NCBI GenBank assembly: GCA_050182275.1
Contig: JBFXCK010000001.1
Span: forward strand, 62,001 to 126,000
Length of the DNA stretch: 64,000 nucleotides
From: JBFXCK01 sp050182275
Lineage (GTDB): Bacteria; Pseudomonadota; Alphaproteobacteria; SHNJ01
Direction of reading: 5' to 3'
Shown: positions 39,167 to 47,087 of the stretch, in pieces
Layout: each line of letters starts with the position of its first letter
How positions within the stretch are numbered: position 1 is the first letter of the stretch
The notes under the pieces: model-generated
Told to the model about the DNA's origin: nothing
Databases searched by the model: none
What the model saw: the letters and a program-made list of their open reading frames with translations, nothing else
Position numbers and translations under genes: made by a program

Positions 39167-39412
39167 ATGTCTGCCCTTCATAAACAGGCCTCCCAAATTG
39201 AAGAAAAACTGGTGAAATTGCTGCGCGATGAGCGCAAGCGGCAGGGGTTGTCTTATGAGCAATTGGCCGATAAATGCGGCCTGCATCGGACAACAATCAG
39301 CTTAATCGAGCGCAACAAATATCAGCCTACTTTAGTAAGTTTGCTTAAGATTGCGCTGGGGCTAAAAGTGTCGTTGGCAGAATTTTTAACTAAAGCAGAA
39401 AAGAAAACTTAA
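39167..39412 (+). CDS. Small XRE-family transcriptional regulator
   Basis: An 81-residue single-domain helix-turn-helix protein: LRDERKRQGLSYEQLADKCGLHRTTISLIERNKYQPTLVSLLKIALGLKVSLAEFL covers the full five-helix XRE fold. I use the ATG at 39167 (MSALHKQ); an in-frame GTG at 39143 is possible, and neither has a clear ribosome site. It probably binds the palindrome upstream of its own gene and represses itself and the divergent lipoprotein (inference). Codon use resembles the chromosome more than the AT-rich genes after it. Confidence 0.85.
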   Translation: MSALHKQASQIEEKLVKLLRDERKRQGLSYEQLADKCGLHRTTISLIERNKYQPTLVSLLKIALGLKVSLAEFLTKAEKKT

Positions 39413-39429
39413 TAGTTGCTGAGAGCGGA

Positions 39430-39455
39430 AACAGGCATTTTTAAAAATGCCTGTT
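39430..39455. terminator. Bidirectional hairpin between convergent genes
   Basis: A 26-base perfect palindrome with arms AACAGGCATTTTT / AAAAATGCCTGTT lies between the XRE gene (+) and the Cas2-like gene (-). The A/T-rich centre and flanking T-rich stretches suit transcription termination in both directions. Confidence 0.65.
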
Positions 39456-39471
39456 CTTTCCACTTTCTTCA

Positions 39472-39744
39472 TCAGTTTAAATTTTCTTGAAGCCAAGCTG
39501 TTGTGTTATCTCCAAGACCATACCAACCAGCTTCACCAGCAAGCCGCCCAACAAAAATTTCGTCATTGTTATCAATGTAAGAAAGCAAGTGGTCTACAAT
39601 GGCCGCCGAGCTTTTATTTGATATTACAACAAAAGTGGTAGTAGCGATTTTTCTGCAAAGCCCATATGACTCAATGGCCCTTTTTAGCCCATCGTAGTTT
39701 TGGCCGGTGCGATTTAAATCGAAGGTTATTAGATAAGCAGGCAT
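39472..39744 (-). CDS. Small Cas2-like / SinR-family fold protein
   Basis: A 90-residue protein starting MPAYLITFDLNRTGQNYDGLKRAIESYG, followed by TTTFVVISNKSSAAIVDHLLSYIDNNDEIFVGRL. This is the beta-alpha-beta-beta-alpha-beta pattern of the Cas2/VapD-like ferredoxin fold, with the first-strand Asp (YLITFDLNR) where Cas2 has its metal Asp. No cas1 or CRISPR repeat is in the window, so it is an orphan; many genomes carry such small proteins, often labelled SinR family. AGGAG precedes the ATG. AT-rich composition suggests transfer. Confidence 0.7.
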   Translation of the reverse strand: MPAYLITFDLNRTGQNYDGLKRAIESYGLCRKIATTTFVVISNKSSAAIVDHLLSYIDNNDEIFVGRLAGEAGWYGLGDNTTAWLQENLN

Positions 39745-39758
39745 TCGTACTTTCTCCT

Positions 39759-39781
39759 ATAGTGTTAAAGCGGTACACTAT
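39759..39781. promoter_or_regulatory. Inverted repeat upstream of the Cas2-like gene
   Basis: ATAGTGT and ACACTAT, 9 bases apart, stand just upstream of the minus-strand Cas2-like start, where a -10 region would be expected. A likely binding site for a dimeric regulator, possibly one of the two XRE proteins nearby. Confidence 0.45.
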
Positions 39782-39790
39782 GTATCGCTA

Positions 39791-39863
39791 TTCCGAACAT
39801 ATTCTTCTGAGTTCTTCTTGTCAACAAAAAAAGTTTGGCATTCCGAACTTCTATCTATATAAT
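39791..39863 (+). promoter_or_regulatory. Promoter and paired TTCCGAAC sites for the XRE-ImmA genes
   Basis: TTGGCA (39835-39840), a 17-base spacer and TATAAT (39858-39863) form a near-consensus promoter 23 bases upstream of the XRE start. The octamer TTCCGAAC occurs at 39791-39798 and again at 39841-39848, exactly 50 bases apart; the second copy is inside the promoter spacer. This suits autorepression by the encoded XRE protein, with the upstream copy also close to the Cas2-like promoter. Confidence 0.65.
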
Positions 39864-39885
39864 TGAAAGGAAAGGAGAATTGAAC

Positions 39886-40209
39886 ATGGGCACCACTTTG
39901 GGAGACAAAATTCACGCGCTTCGAATAGAAAAGGGTCTTACTTTAGAAGATCTAGCCGACAAAACGGATTCTAGTAAAGGTTATATCTGGGAATTAGAAA
40001 ATCGTGAGACTCGAAACCCTTCCGCAGAAAAATTAGCTAAAATAGCGGAGGTTTTATCAGTAACTATTGATTACCTATTAGATGAAAAGAAAAGCCAGCC
40101 CGATGATGAAATTCTAAAGCAGGCATATTTCCGAGGATTTGAAAAGCTTAGCCCACCGGATAAAGAAAAAATTATGCAAATGATTGATGCTTGGGGAACT
40201 AAGAAGTGA
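39886..40209 (+). CDS. XRE repressor paired with ImmA
   Basis: A 107-residue repressor-like protein: the HTH (LGDKIHALRIEKGLTLEDLADKTDSSKGYIWELENRETRNPSAEKLAKIAEVLSVTIDYLL) is followed by a short Lys/Asp-rich tail that may be the protease target. Start at 39886, with AAGGAG 8 bases upstream. Its TGA overlaps the GTG of the ImmA gene, so both are made together. In known systems (ICEBs1 ImmR/ImmA, DdrO/IrrE) such a repressor is cut by its partner after stress. What it controls here is not shown. Confidence 0.88.
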   Translation: MGTTLGDKIHALRIEKGLTLEDLADKTDSSKGYIWELENRETRNPSAEKLAKIAEVLSVTIDYLLDEKKSQPDDEILKQAYFRGFEKLSPPDKEKIMQMIDAWGTKK

Positions 40210-41090
40210 ATCTACCGACTAAGCCCATTTCCTGTGCAATTCGAATAACGCAGCTTATACAAGCGGTGCAGCGTGAAACAGGTGAGGTCTTTTATCCAAT
40301 TTCGGTAGAAAAAATAGCAATAGATATTTCTCGTCAGTTTTTTCCAGATGAGCCTATCAGCGAGGTTATGGGGATAAATCTAGGAGATTGCGAAGGAATG
40401 CTTTGCCGTGTTCCTGGAAAAAAGGAATGGAAAATTATTTATAATAATTCTATACGCTCAAAAGGCAGAGTCAATTTTACTGTAGCTCATGAACTTGGGC
40501 ACTATTTACTACATCGCACATCTTCGTCAAAAGATATTAAATGTACCTACTATGACATGATGTCTTGGGATTCTGCATATGGAAAACGCGAAGCAGAAGC
40601 TAATGAATTCGCCTCATATTTTTTGATGCCCAGAGATCTTTTTGAAGCTCAAATAAAAAATAATAAAATAACTCTACACCTAATGCAGCATATTGCTAAT
40701 TATTTCGAAGTTTCTCTCACTGCCGCTATTCTTAGATGGCTTAAGTTCACTAATAAAAGAGCAATGTTAGTTATTGGTAAAGATGGGTTCGTAGACTGGG
40801 CGTGGTCGAGTGAATTCTTATATAAGTCAGGAATAGTTCTAAGGGGTAGAAAAGAGACCATCGAGTTGCCTATAAAATCTCTTGCTGCTTGCAGAAATAA
40901 ATCTTTTGACAATGAGGCTGGGCTTCAACATGAAGCTGGGATATGGCCGTTTAAAGAAAGTGTCTATGAAATGACTTTAATAATAGATGATTATGATAAT
41001 AAAACCATTTCTCTTCTTCTATTTGAAGACCGTGCCCCTTTTCGGCATCCTAAACATAATACTACAAATAGCCTCAAAAAAGCTTCCTAA
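40206..41090 (+). CDS. ImmA/IrrE family metallopeptidase
   Basis: A 294-residue protein with the zinc protease motif HELGHYLLH (His95, Glu96, His99) and a downstream Glu in REAEANEFASYFLMP, the usual IrrE/ImmA layout, followed by a C-terminal domain of about 150 residues. It presumably cleaves the XRE repressor encoded immediately upstream, with which it overlaps by 4 bases (GTGA). AT-rich codon use is unlike the flanking core genes. No integrase or phage structural genes accompany it here. Confidence 0.9.
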   Translation: MNLPTKPISCAIRITQLIQAVQRETGEVFYPISVEKIAIDISRQFFPDEPISEVMGINLGDCEGMLCRVPGKKEWKIIYNNSIRSKGRVNFTVAHELGHYLLHRTSSSKDIKCTYYDMMSWDSAYGKREAEANEFASYFLMPRDLFEAQIKNNKITLHLMQHIANYFEVSLTAAILRWLKFTNKRAMLVIGKDGFVDWAWSSEFLYKSGIVLRGRKETIELPIKSLAACRNKSFDNEAGLQHEAGIWPFKESVYEMTLIIDDYDNKTISLLLFEDRAPFRHPKHNTTNSLKKAS

Positions 41091-41110
41091 TCTTAAATAT
41101 CCATCGCTTC

Positions 41111-41935
41111 TTAAGGCTGTCTGGCCCAAGAGTCCCAATTATCTTTAGCAAAAAAAGCTAATCTGAGCATAATAGCTAAAGAAGTATAAGCCTCATTATC
41201 TGCAATTTCTGAAGATCTTCCATGCGCCGATTCATTGCGCCAATATTTAGTAAGAGTAATGAATCCTTCTAACTCTTTCTGTCTATACTCGGAAAGACCG
41301 TTACTGACTAGTTTGATAAGTTTATTAAATCCACCACGAGTTTTATAAATTTTCATTATTTCATCTTCTGATTTACTTAGATGAGCAATTTCTAAAATAA
41401 TGGATTCAGCTGCTGCGCCGCACATTACACAGGTAGCTAAATAAGCATGTGCCCCATAGCATCTAATCGCTTCTTGAGCACGTTGGTAAAACGCTGAACC
41501 AAGGGATTCTCTATAAGGTTCAAGCATTTTACCAAATCGTTCGGGTTCCGTCGGAACAAAGTCATCTAAATGTGACTCTTTTAGCCATGTCCTACCGAAA
41601 GGTGTTAAAGAGTATCCGTTACCACCCGTTCCATCTTCTGTAGCTTGCTTTTGGTTTTGTGTTACCCCGGGTCTTAATATGCCTCTTCTGCAAAGTTCCC
41701 AAGCAGCGTCATAAAAAAAAGAAGATGATATAGTGAAAAGTTGGTTAGATTGCTCCGAGCTATTGGGTCGATTTCCATCCCTTATTAAATATTGATAATA
41801 AAGATAGGGAAGATAAATATCATACCCGTAGTGGCCAATCTCTTTAAGCTTAGAAGGATTATCAAGGCGTTCTCTTATAATGTTGGTTATAAGTTTTTTA
41901 GCATCTTCGGTATTTTGGATTGGGTTAGAGCTCAT
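41111..41935 (-). CDS. Unknown protein, winged-helix-like and HEPN-like
   Basis: A 274-residue cytoplasmic protein. Residues about 70-120 (SSFFYDAAWELCRRGILRPG...GYSLTPFGRTWLKE) look like a winged helix with a beta-wing. The C-terminal half is helical and contains RNESAH (Arg233-His238), the Rx4-6H signature with Asn after Arg typical of HEPN RNases and of DUF4145-like proteins. A helix with an acidic residue (CGAAAESIILEI) precedes it. The function is unproven; RNA cleavage in defence or stress is a reasonable guess. It converges with the ImmA gene and is AT-rich. Confidence 0.65.
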   Translation of the reverse strand: MSSNPIQNTEDAKKLITNIIRERLDNPSKLKEIGHYGYDIYLPYLYYQYLIRDGNRPNSSEQSNQLFTISSSFFYDAAWELCRRGILRPGVTQNQKQATEDGTGGNGYSLTPFGRTWLKESHLDDFVPTEPERFGKMLEPYRESLGSAFYQRAQEAIRCYGAHAYLATCVMCGAAAESIILEIAHLSKSEDEIMKIYKTRGGFNKLIKLVSNGLSEYRQKELEGFITLTKYWRNESAHGRSSEIADNEAYTSLAIMLRLAFFAKDNWDSWARQP

Positions 41936-41950
41936 AAATTTTTCAACTCC

Positions 41951-42778
41951 CTAAAACACCAACGCCCCCTCAACCAACCCATACTTCTCCGTCAACGCCT
42001 TAAAAATCGCCTGATTTTCCGGCCTTTTGGTGTCGGTCAGGTGGCCGATGAATTGGCCCCAATCTTTGTCGTCTTTTCTTACCACGAACGACATGTTTAA
42101 GGATTCAAGCGGGGTGTCGTTCAGGCGGCGGATGGTGTTGGGGTTGTTCCGCATATAATTTTTGGCGCCTACATGTTCGTTCACTATTGCATCGGCCTTG
42201 CCATATTTCAATTGGTCGAATAATTCGCCAATCGAAATGCTTTGCGGGAAGCTTGCCACCTTCGCATTGGGGTAATAGCGCGGCGTTAAAACTTGCGGAA
42301 TGAAGGCATCCATCACCACAAAGCGGGCATTGGGGTCGTTTTGCAATTCGGCTTGCGTGATTTTGCTGTCATAAGGCACATAGGTGTAATAGGGCAGCTT
42401 GCCGAAATCGCCCACGAAATCCAGCACCTTGGCGTAGTCGGGATGATAACTGGCCGGCACGCACCACATATCGATTCGCTTGCCATCCAAGGCGGGCACG
42501 ATTTGATCGATATTCACTTCTTGCGCCCACTCAATTTTAATTCCCTCGCGCGCGGCCGCCTGTTCCAAATATTCCACCACAATGCCGCTCATTTTGCCAG
42601 TGTTTATATCGCGCTTTAAATAAGGTTCATAAATAATATAGCCGCAGCGCATGGTTTTTGATTCTTGAACGCGGGCCAGCGTGCTTTCGGCCTTCTTTTC
42701 GCCGCAGGAAGAAAGCGCCAGCATGGGGATCAGCAAAAGAAAGAAAATTTTTTTCAAAACCACCTCGCTTTTATTCAA
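41951..42778 (-). CDS. Periplasmic solute-binding lipoprotein (SBP family 3)
   Basis: A 275-residue lipoprotein, lipobox LSSC (Cys24), with the family-3 solute-binding pattern: TMRCGYIIYEPYLKRD, MSGIVVEYLEQAAAREGIKIEW, DGKRIDMWCVPASYHPDYAKVLDFVGDF, and a Cys/Trp-containing hinge region. Such proteins deliver amino acids or other small ligands to ABC permeases or act as sensors. No permease or ATPase gene is adjacent, so a stand-alone receptor or remote transporter is likely. It is divergent from the hydrolase gene with only 21 bases between starts. Confidence 0.85.
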   Translation of the reverse strand: MNKSEVVLKKIFFLLLIPMLALSSCGEKKAESTLARVQESKTMRCGYIIYEPYLKRDINTGKMSGIVVEYLEQAAAREGIKIEWAQEVNIDQIVPALDGKRIDMWCVPASYHPDYAKVLDFVGDFGKLPYYTYVPYDSKITQAELQNDPNARFVVMDAFIPQVLTPRYYPNAKVASFPQSISIGELFDQLKYGKADAIVNEHVGAKNYMRNNPNTIRRLNDTPLESLNMSFVVRKDDKDWGQFIGHLTDTKRPENQAIFKALTEKYGLVEGALVF

Positions 42779-42799
42779 AGAAGCGGTTAAATATAGCCC

Positions 42800-43654
42800 A
42801 TGAAATCTTTGCGCACCATAGGGTTAATGGGCTTGGTTCTGCTCACCGCCGCCTGCAGCCAGGCGGCGTTCGGCATCGCCAATTTGCCCGCCTATTTTAA
42901 GGGCGAGCGGATCGCCAATGTTTCTTACGGGCCAGAGCCTTGGCGGAAGCTGGATATTTATTTGCCCAAAGACGGCGCCAAGAATTCCGATGTGGTGGTG
43001 TTTTTCCATGGCGGGCGCTGGACCAGCGGCACGAAAGAGGATTACCGCTTCGCCGGATTGGCGCTGGCGGAAAAAAATTTCCTGGTGCTGATTCCCGATT
43101 ACCGCAAATACCCGTCCGTTAAATTCCCCGCTTTCATGGAAGATGGCGCGGCCGCCATTGCCTGGGCGCATGAACATATCGCCGAATATGGCGGCAACCC
43201 TTCGCGCCTTCATGTGGCGGGCCATTCATCGGGCGCGCATATCGGCGCTTTGCTGGCGGCCGATCCCGCCTATGGCGCAAAAAAATTCATTAAAAGCTTC
43301 GCCGGCCTTGCCGGGCCTTATGATTTCACCCCCGAGGCGCCCGATGTGATCGATATATTCGGCCCGCCGGAAAATTATCCGAACATGCAGGTCACCAATT
43401 TTATCAAGGGCGATGAGCCGCCGATGCTGTTAATCCACGGCCAGAAAGACGATGTGGTCGAGCTTTATAATGTCGAACGTTTAGAAAAACGCATCAAGGA
43501 AAAGGGCGGACAGGTGAAAGTGATTCTTTATCCCGAAGGCACCCATGTTAATCTTGCCTCGGCTTTATCCTGGGCGGGGCCGGATTTGCCGGTGGCCGAA
43601 GATATGGCAGGGTTTTTCCGGGAAGGGGATCATCATGGCTACAGCGCAAAATAG
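42800..43654 (+). CDS. Alpha/beta hydrolase lipoprotein
   Basis: A 284-residue alpha/beta-hydrolase with a lipobox (LTAAC, Cys19), so anchored to a membrane facing the periplasm. Oxyanion-hole HGGRW (about residue 70), nucleophile elbow GHSSGAH (Ser about 144), acid in HGQKDDVV and catalytic His in EGTHVN; this is the esterase/lipase (HSL/BD-FAE-like) group. The substrate is unknown. It overlaps the next gene by 20 bases, so hydrolase and methyltransferase are coexpressed. Confidence 0.88.
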   Translation: MKSLRTIGLMGLVLLTAACSQAAFGIANLPAYFKGERIANVSYGPEPWRKLDIYLPKDGAKNSDVVVFFHGGRWTSGTKEDYRFAGLALAEKNFLVLIPDYRKYPSVKFPAFMEDGAAAIAWAHEHIAEYGGNPSRLHVAGHSSGAHIGALLAADPAYGAKKFIKSFAGLAGPYDFTPEAPDVIDIFGPPENYPNMQVTNFIKGDEPPMLLIHGQKDDVVELYNVERLEKRIKEKGGQVKVILYPEGTHVNLASALSWAGPDLPVAEDMAGFFREGDHHGYSAK

Positions 43655-44963
43655 GGCGGTCAATTATTTGACCGAAGTACGCGATCAATATGAAAATTAC
43701 CCCTATCCGCCGCGCAACCCGGCCGATGAAAGGGGGAATTTTAAATATACCTACACGGCAGCGCTCGATCACCTGAATCATTATCACTTTGGCGGCAAGC
43801 TTGATGTGGCCAAAGGTTTCCGCGCGCTGGCCGCCGGCGCCGGCACGGGCGATGCGGTGATCATGCTGGGTGAACAATTGCGGGGCGTGAAGGCCGAGAT
43901 TGTCTATCTCGACATCAGCCAGGCCTCGATGCAAGTGGCGCAAAGCCGCGCCAAGGAAAGGGGGCTTGATAACATCACCTGGGTTCACGGCTCGCTCCTC
44001 GATGCGCCGCAATTGTTATCGGAAAAGTTCGATTACATTAATTGCGCCGGGGTTTTGCATCATTTGCAGTCGCCCGAGGCGGGCCTGGCCGCGCTTGCCG
44101 CCGTGCTGAAAGAGGGCGGGGTGATGGGCCTGATGCTTTATGCGCGCTATGGCCGCGAAGGCGTTTATCAAATGCAAAGCCTGATGCGGATTTTGAATAA
44201 GGGCGAGCAGGATATGCAGCGCAAAATCGATATTTGCAAAATTGTTTTGAATAATTTGCCGCGCTCGAACGGCTATGCCCAAGTCCAGCATTTGGCGACC
44301 GATGTCAGGGATTTCGGCGATGCCGGGATTTATGATTTATTTTTGCATTCGCAAGATGTCGCCTATACCGTGCCGGATGTTTATAAATTTTTGGCCAGCA
44401 GCAAGCTGCGCCCCACCCATTTTCTGTTCGGCGCCCATGGCGAGGGCAATAATTTATACAAGCTCGAGCATTATTTGGGCGGCCAATTGGATTTGACGCA
44501 TTTAAGCCTCGAAGAAAATCAAGCCGGCGCCGAATTGCTGCACGGGCAAATATTCCGGCATATTTTTTACGCCGCCAAAAACCACGCCCCGCCGCCCAGC
44601 CCCGGCGATTTGGGCAATGTGCCGGTCTTGGCGATGTTCTTGGCGAAAGATTCCCATAAAAATATCGCCAACATCCTGGAACCCGCCGCGATAGGCCAGG
44701 AAATCAGCTTTCAGCTGGCCGGCATGGAGGTGCGTTTTGTTAAAACCCCGAATGCAGGGCGGATATTCGAATTGCTGGATGGGGTTAGAACCACCGGCGA
44801 GATCATCGCCGCCATCGATCCCGCCAGGGAAAAAGAGCTGCATCAAGAATTCACCGCCATTTTCCGGGCATTTCATTTAAAAGACTGGATGTTCTTAAAA
44901 GCCAAGGGAATCCCGCCCTTCCGCACCATCGATGAAATCCAGGCGGCGATGGCGGTTAAGTAG
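43635..44963 (+). CDS. Class I SAM-dependent methyltransferase with C-terminal domain
   Basis: A 442-residue protein. The N-terminal VRDQYENYPYPPRNP is a recurrent motif of a methyltransferase group; the SAM-binding motif I is LAAGAGTGDAVIML (about residues 66-79), acidic motif II IVYLDIS, and NCAGVLHHL is motif IV. The C-terminal part of about 120 residues (VPVLAMFLAKDSHKN..., RIFELLDGVRTTGEIIAAI) looks like a small winged-helix domain. Start at 43635, within the end of the hydrolase gene. The substrate is unknown. A tRNA-Ser gene follows. Confidence 0.88.
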   Translation: MATAQNRAVNYLTEVRDQYENYPYPPRNPADERGNFKYTYTAALDHLNHYHFGGKLDVAKGFRALAAGAGTGDAVIMLGEQLRGVKAEIVYLDISQASMQVAQSRAKERGLDNITWVHGSLLDAPQLLSEKFDYINCAGVLHHLQSPEAGLAALAAVLKEGGVMGLMLYARYGREGVYQMQSLMRILNKGEQDMQRKIDICKIVLNNLPRSNGYAQVQHLATDVRDFGDAGIYDLFLHSQDVAYTVPDVYKFLASSKLRPTHFLFGAHGEGNNLYKLEHYLGGQLDLTHLSLEENQAGAELLHGQIFRHIFYAAKNHAPPPSPGDLGNVPVLAMFLAKDSHKNIANILEPAAIGQEISFQLAGMEVRFVKTPNAGRIFELLDGVRTTGEIIAAIDPAREKELHQEFTAIFRAFHLKDWMFLKAKGIPPFRTIDEIQAAMAVK

Positions 44964-45006
44964 GTGGACAGAAGCCGGTTAATATTTTATATCTCTGGCA
45001 GCCGCC

Positions 45007-45096
45007 GGAGGGGTGGCTGAGTGGTCGAAAGCGGCGGTCTCGAAAACCGTTAGGCGGGCAACCGTCTCGTAGGTTCGAATCCTATCCCCTCCGCCA
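45007..45096 (+). tRNA. tRNA-Ser (anticodon CGA)
   Basis: A 90-base tRNA with 7-bp acceptor GGAGGGG / CCCCTCC, D-arm GGCTGAGTGG, anticodon stem CGGT / ACCG with loop CTCGAAA (anticodon CGA), long variable arm GGCGGGCAACCGTC typical of tRNA-Ser, T-arm GGTTCGAATCC and an encoded GCCA 3' end. Confidence 0.95.
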
Positions 45097-45200
45097 TCCT
45101 ATGCTGTTCCGCAGCTTCGGCTGGCTGACGCCATTAAAGTTGAACTTAAAATCCTTTCATGATATCCTATTAAGAAATAAAATTACAATTACAGGATCAA

Positions 45201-46358
45201 ATGAGGGGACGTTCTTTCACCGCCATGCTTGCCTTAAGCGGCGCCGGATTTTTGGGCGGCTGCGGCAGCGCGCCGGTTATGGAAATGAATCAAGCGCGGC
45301 TTGATTCGGCGCAACGAGTTTTAAGATTCAAAGATTCTCCATCCTCCTTGCAAGAAGCTGATTATGCCCGCGCTTTCGCCAAGCTTTCCGACCGCGAGCG
45401 TTTTATGTGCGCTATTGTAATGGCGCATGCGGTTTTTAATAAAGGCGTCAAGCCGCCCTATGCCATGTATGCGGGGCTGGAAAATGTGGTGCAAAACCGC
45501 TTCGATGAAAGCCTAGCCATCAAAGCCGCGCATGCGCTGGATATTGATACGTCCGATTTTATTGCATTCGGCCGCACCGCCATGACGCCAAGGGATATTT
45601 ACGACAATCTCTCCCTTCCCGATTTTGCCAATCCCGCAACCCCGGGAGAAATGGGCAAGCTGTTAACCACCGATACCGCCTTTAATATGCGCGCCATATT
45701 TTTGCGGCTGGTGATAACGGCTGCCGCAGCCGATGCCTGCCAGGATTTACCCTTATGCGCGGAATTGGGCATGAAAATCGTCCAAAGCGGGCTATTTAAT
45801 AACCCATCGCTTGGCGGCGATCAAAAGATCTTAAGCTTGTTCGCGGCAGCGTTTTCCAACAGCAAAGAAATGTCTCCGCAAGCCCTGTTATATGAATTCC
45901 GCCACCGGGAAGCGCATTTCAGCAAAGAGGAATATGATTTGGGCACTTATATTGCCGTGCTGAATTATCTTATGCGCAATGGCGGTAAGGAAATAAATTT
46001 AAGCCGTGAGCAAATTAGCGCTCTTAGTTCTGTTTTACGCCAAAATCCGGGCTTAAGCGGAATTGACTGGGCCCATGCGGCGGAACAAGAAATCATTGCG
46101 GGAAAATGGCAGCGCATCGATTCGGCGGTCTACGCGGCCGAAAGCGGCCAGAAGTTATTTGATATGGCCCCTTATGCGGCGCTAACCAATTTGACCGGGG
46201 TTTTTTCCTTGGCGCAAAAAACGACGGCGGAAAAATTAGATGGGGTTGTTAACAGCTATGATTTAAGCCGCGTATTCGGGGCCAAAGAGCTTGGTTTGCT
46301 GCCGCCATCCCAGGATTCCCTTCCGCCGTCTATGATAGTTTACCAGAAAGAACGGTAA
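45201..46358 (+). CDS. Unknown lipoprotein
   Basis: A 385-residue protein with signal peptide and lipobox (LGGC, Cys21), predicted membrane lipoprotein. The rest is helical, Ala/Leu-rich and without motifs I can name (FAKLSDRERFMCAIVMAHAVFNKGVKPPYAMYAGLENV). The ribosome site is weak. It stands as a single gene between tRNA-Ser and a carbonic anhydrase. Confidence 0.75.
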   Translation: MRGRSFTAMLALSGAGFLGGCGSAPVMEMNQARLDSAQRVLRFKDSPSSLQEADYARAFAKLSDRERFMCAIVMAHAVFNKGVKPPYAMYAGLENVVQNRFDESLAIKAAHALDIDTSDFIAFGRTAMTPRDIYDNLSLPDFANPATPGEMGKLLTTDTAFNMRAIFLRLVITAAAADACQDLPLCAELGMKIVQSGLFNNPSLGGDQKILSLFAAAFSNSKEMSPQALLYEFRHREAHFSKEEYDLGTYIAVLNYLMRNGGKEINLSREQISALSSVLRQNPGLSGIDWAHAAEQEIIAGKWQRIDSAVYAAESGQKLFDMAPYAALTNLTGVFSLAQKTTAEKLDGVVNSYDLSRVFGAKELGLLPPSQDSLPPSMIVYQKER

Positions 46359-46453
46359 GCCGCCCTAATTCCAATTGCTTGACTTAAGAAGGGGGGCGGC
46401 TACATTGCGTTGCTGCCCATCTTTTTCTTTATCACTAATCGGATAAAAAATAC

Positions 46454-47077
46454 ATGAAGCTAACAGCCAGCGCCGCAGAGGCCATTCAAGATTTAAAGCA
46501 AGGAAACCAGCGCTTTTTGCAAGGGCGCTCGATACATGCGCAAGAGGCTTCTTTAAGCAAACTGAAAGAATTCGGCAAATCCGGCCAATTTCCCAAGGCG
46601 ATCGTTTTATGCTGCTCGGATTCACGCGCGCCGGTGGAAATGATTTTTGATCAGGATATCGGCGATTTATTCGTGATCCGCGTGGCGGGCAACATTGTCG
46701 CCCCGTCGCTGGTGGGCAGCGTGGAATTCGCCGCCAGCACTTTTGGCGTCAATTTGGTTTTGGTGATGGGGCATACTCAATGCGGGGCGGTTAAAGCCAC
46801 CTTGGATCATATCAACAGCCCGCAGCAAATTTCCTCGGAAAATATTCATGACATCGTCAGCCGCATCAAGCCGCATATTTTCGCCATCGCCCAAATGCTG
46901 GGGAAATCTTATGAAGAAAAACTGGCCAGCGCGGTTGAGGCCAATGTCAGGGCTTCGGTTAATCAGCTTGCCCATTCCAGCCGCTTAATTGAAAGCCTGA
47001 TCCAGCAAAAGAAAATAGAAATCACCGGCGCCGTGCTGGATTTATTGACCGGCGAGGTGAAGTTTTTGGATAATTGA
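46454..47077 (+). CDS. can: Beta-class carbonic anhydrase
   Basis: Zinc enzyme interconverting CO2 and bicarbonate in the cytoplasm. The zinc ligands Cys54, His107 and Cys110 and the Asp56/Arg58 dyad are seen in CCSDSRAP and GHTQCGAV; DLFVIRVAGNIVAP and the C-terminal GAVLDLLTGEVKFL complete the family pattern. The length of 207 is normal. It converges with icd with 10 bases between stops. Confidence 0.95.
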   Translation: MKLTASAAEAIQDLKQGNQRFLQGRSIHAQEASLSKLKEFGKSGQFPKAIVLCCSDSRAPVEMIFDQDIGDLFVIRVAGNIVAPSLVGSVEFAASTFGVNLVLVMGHTQCGAVKATLDHINSPQQISSENIHDIVSRIKPHIFAIAQMLGKSYEEKLASAVEANVRASVNQLAHSSRLIESLIQQKKIEITGAVLDLLTGEVKFLDN

Positions 47078-47087
47078 AATTGCCGGC

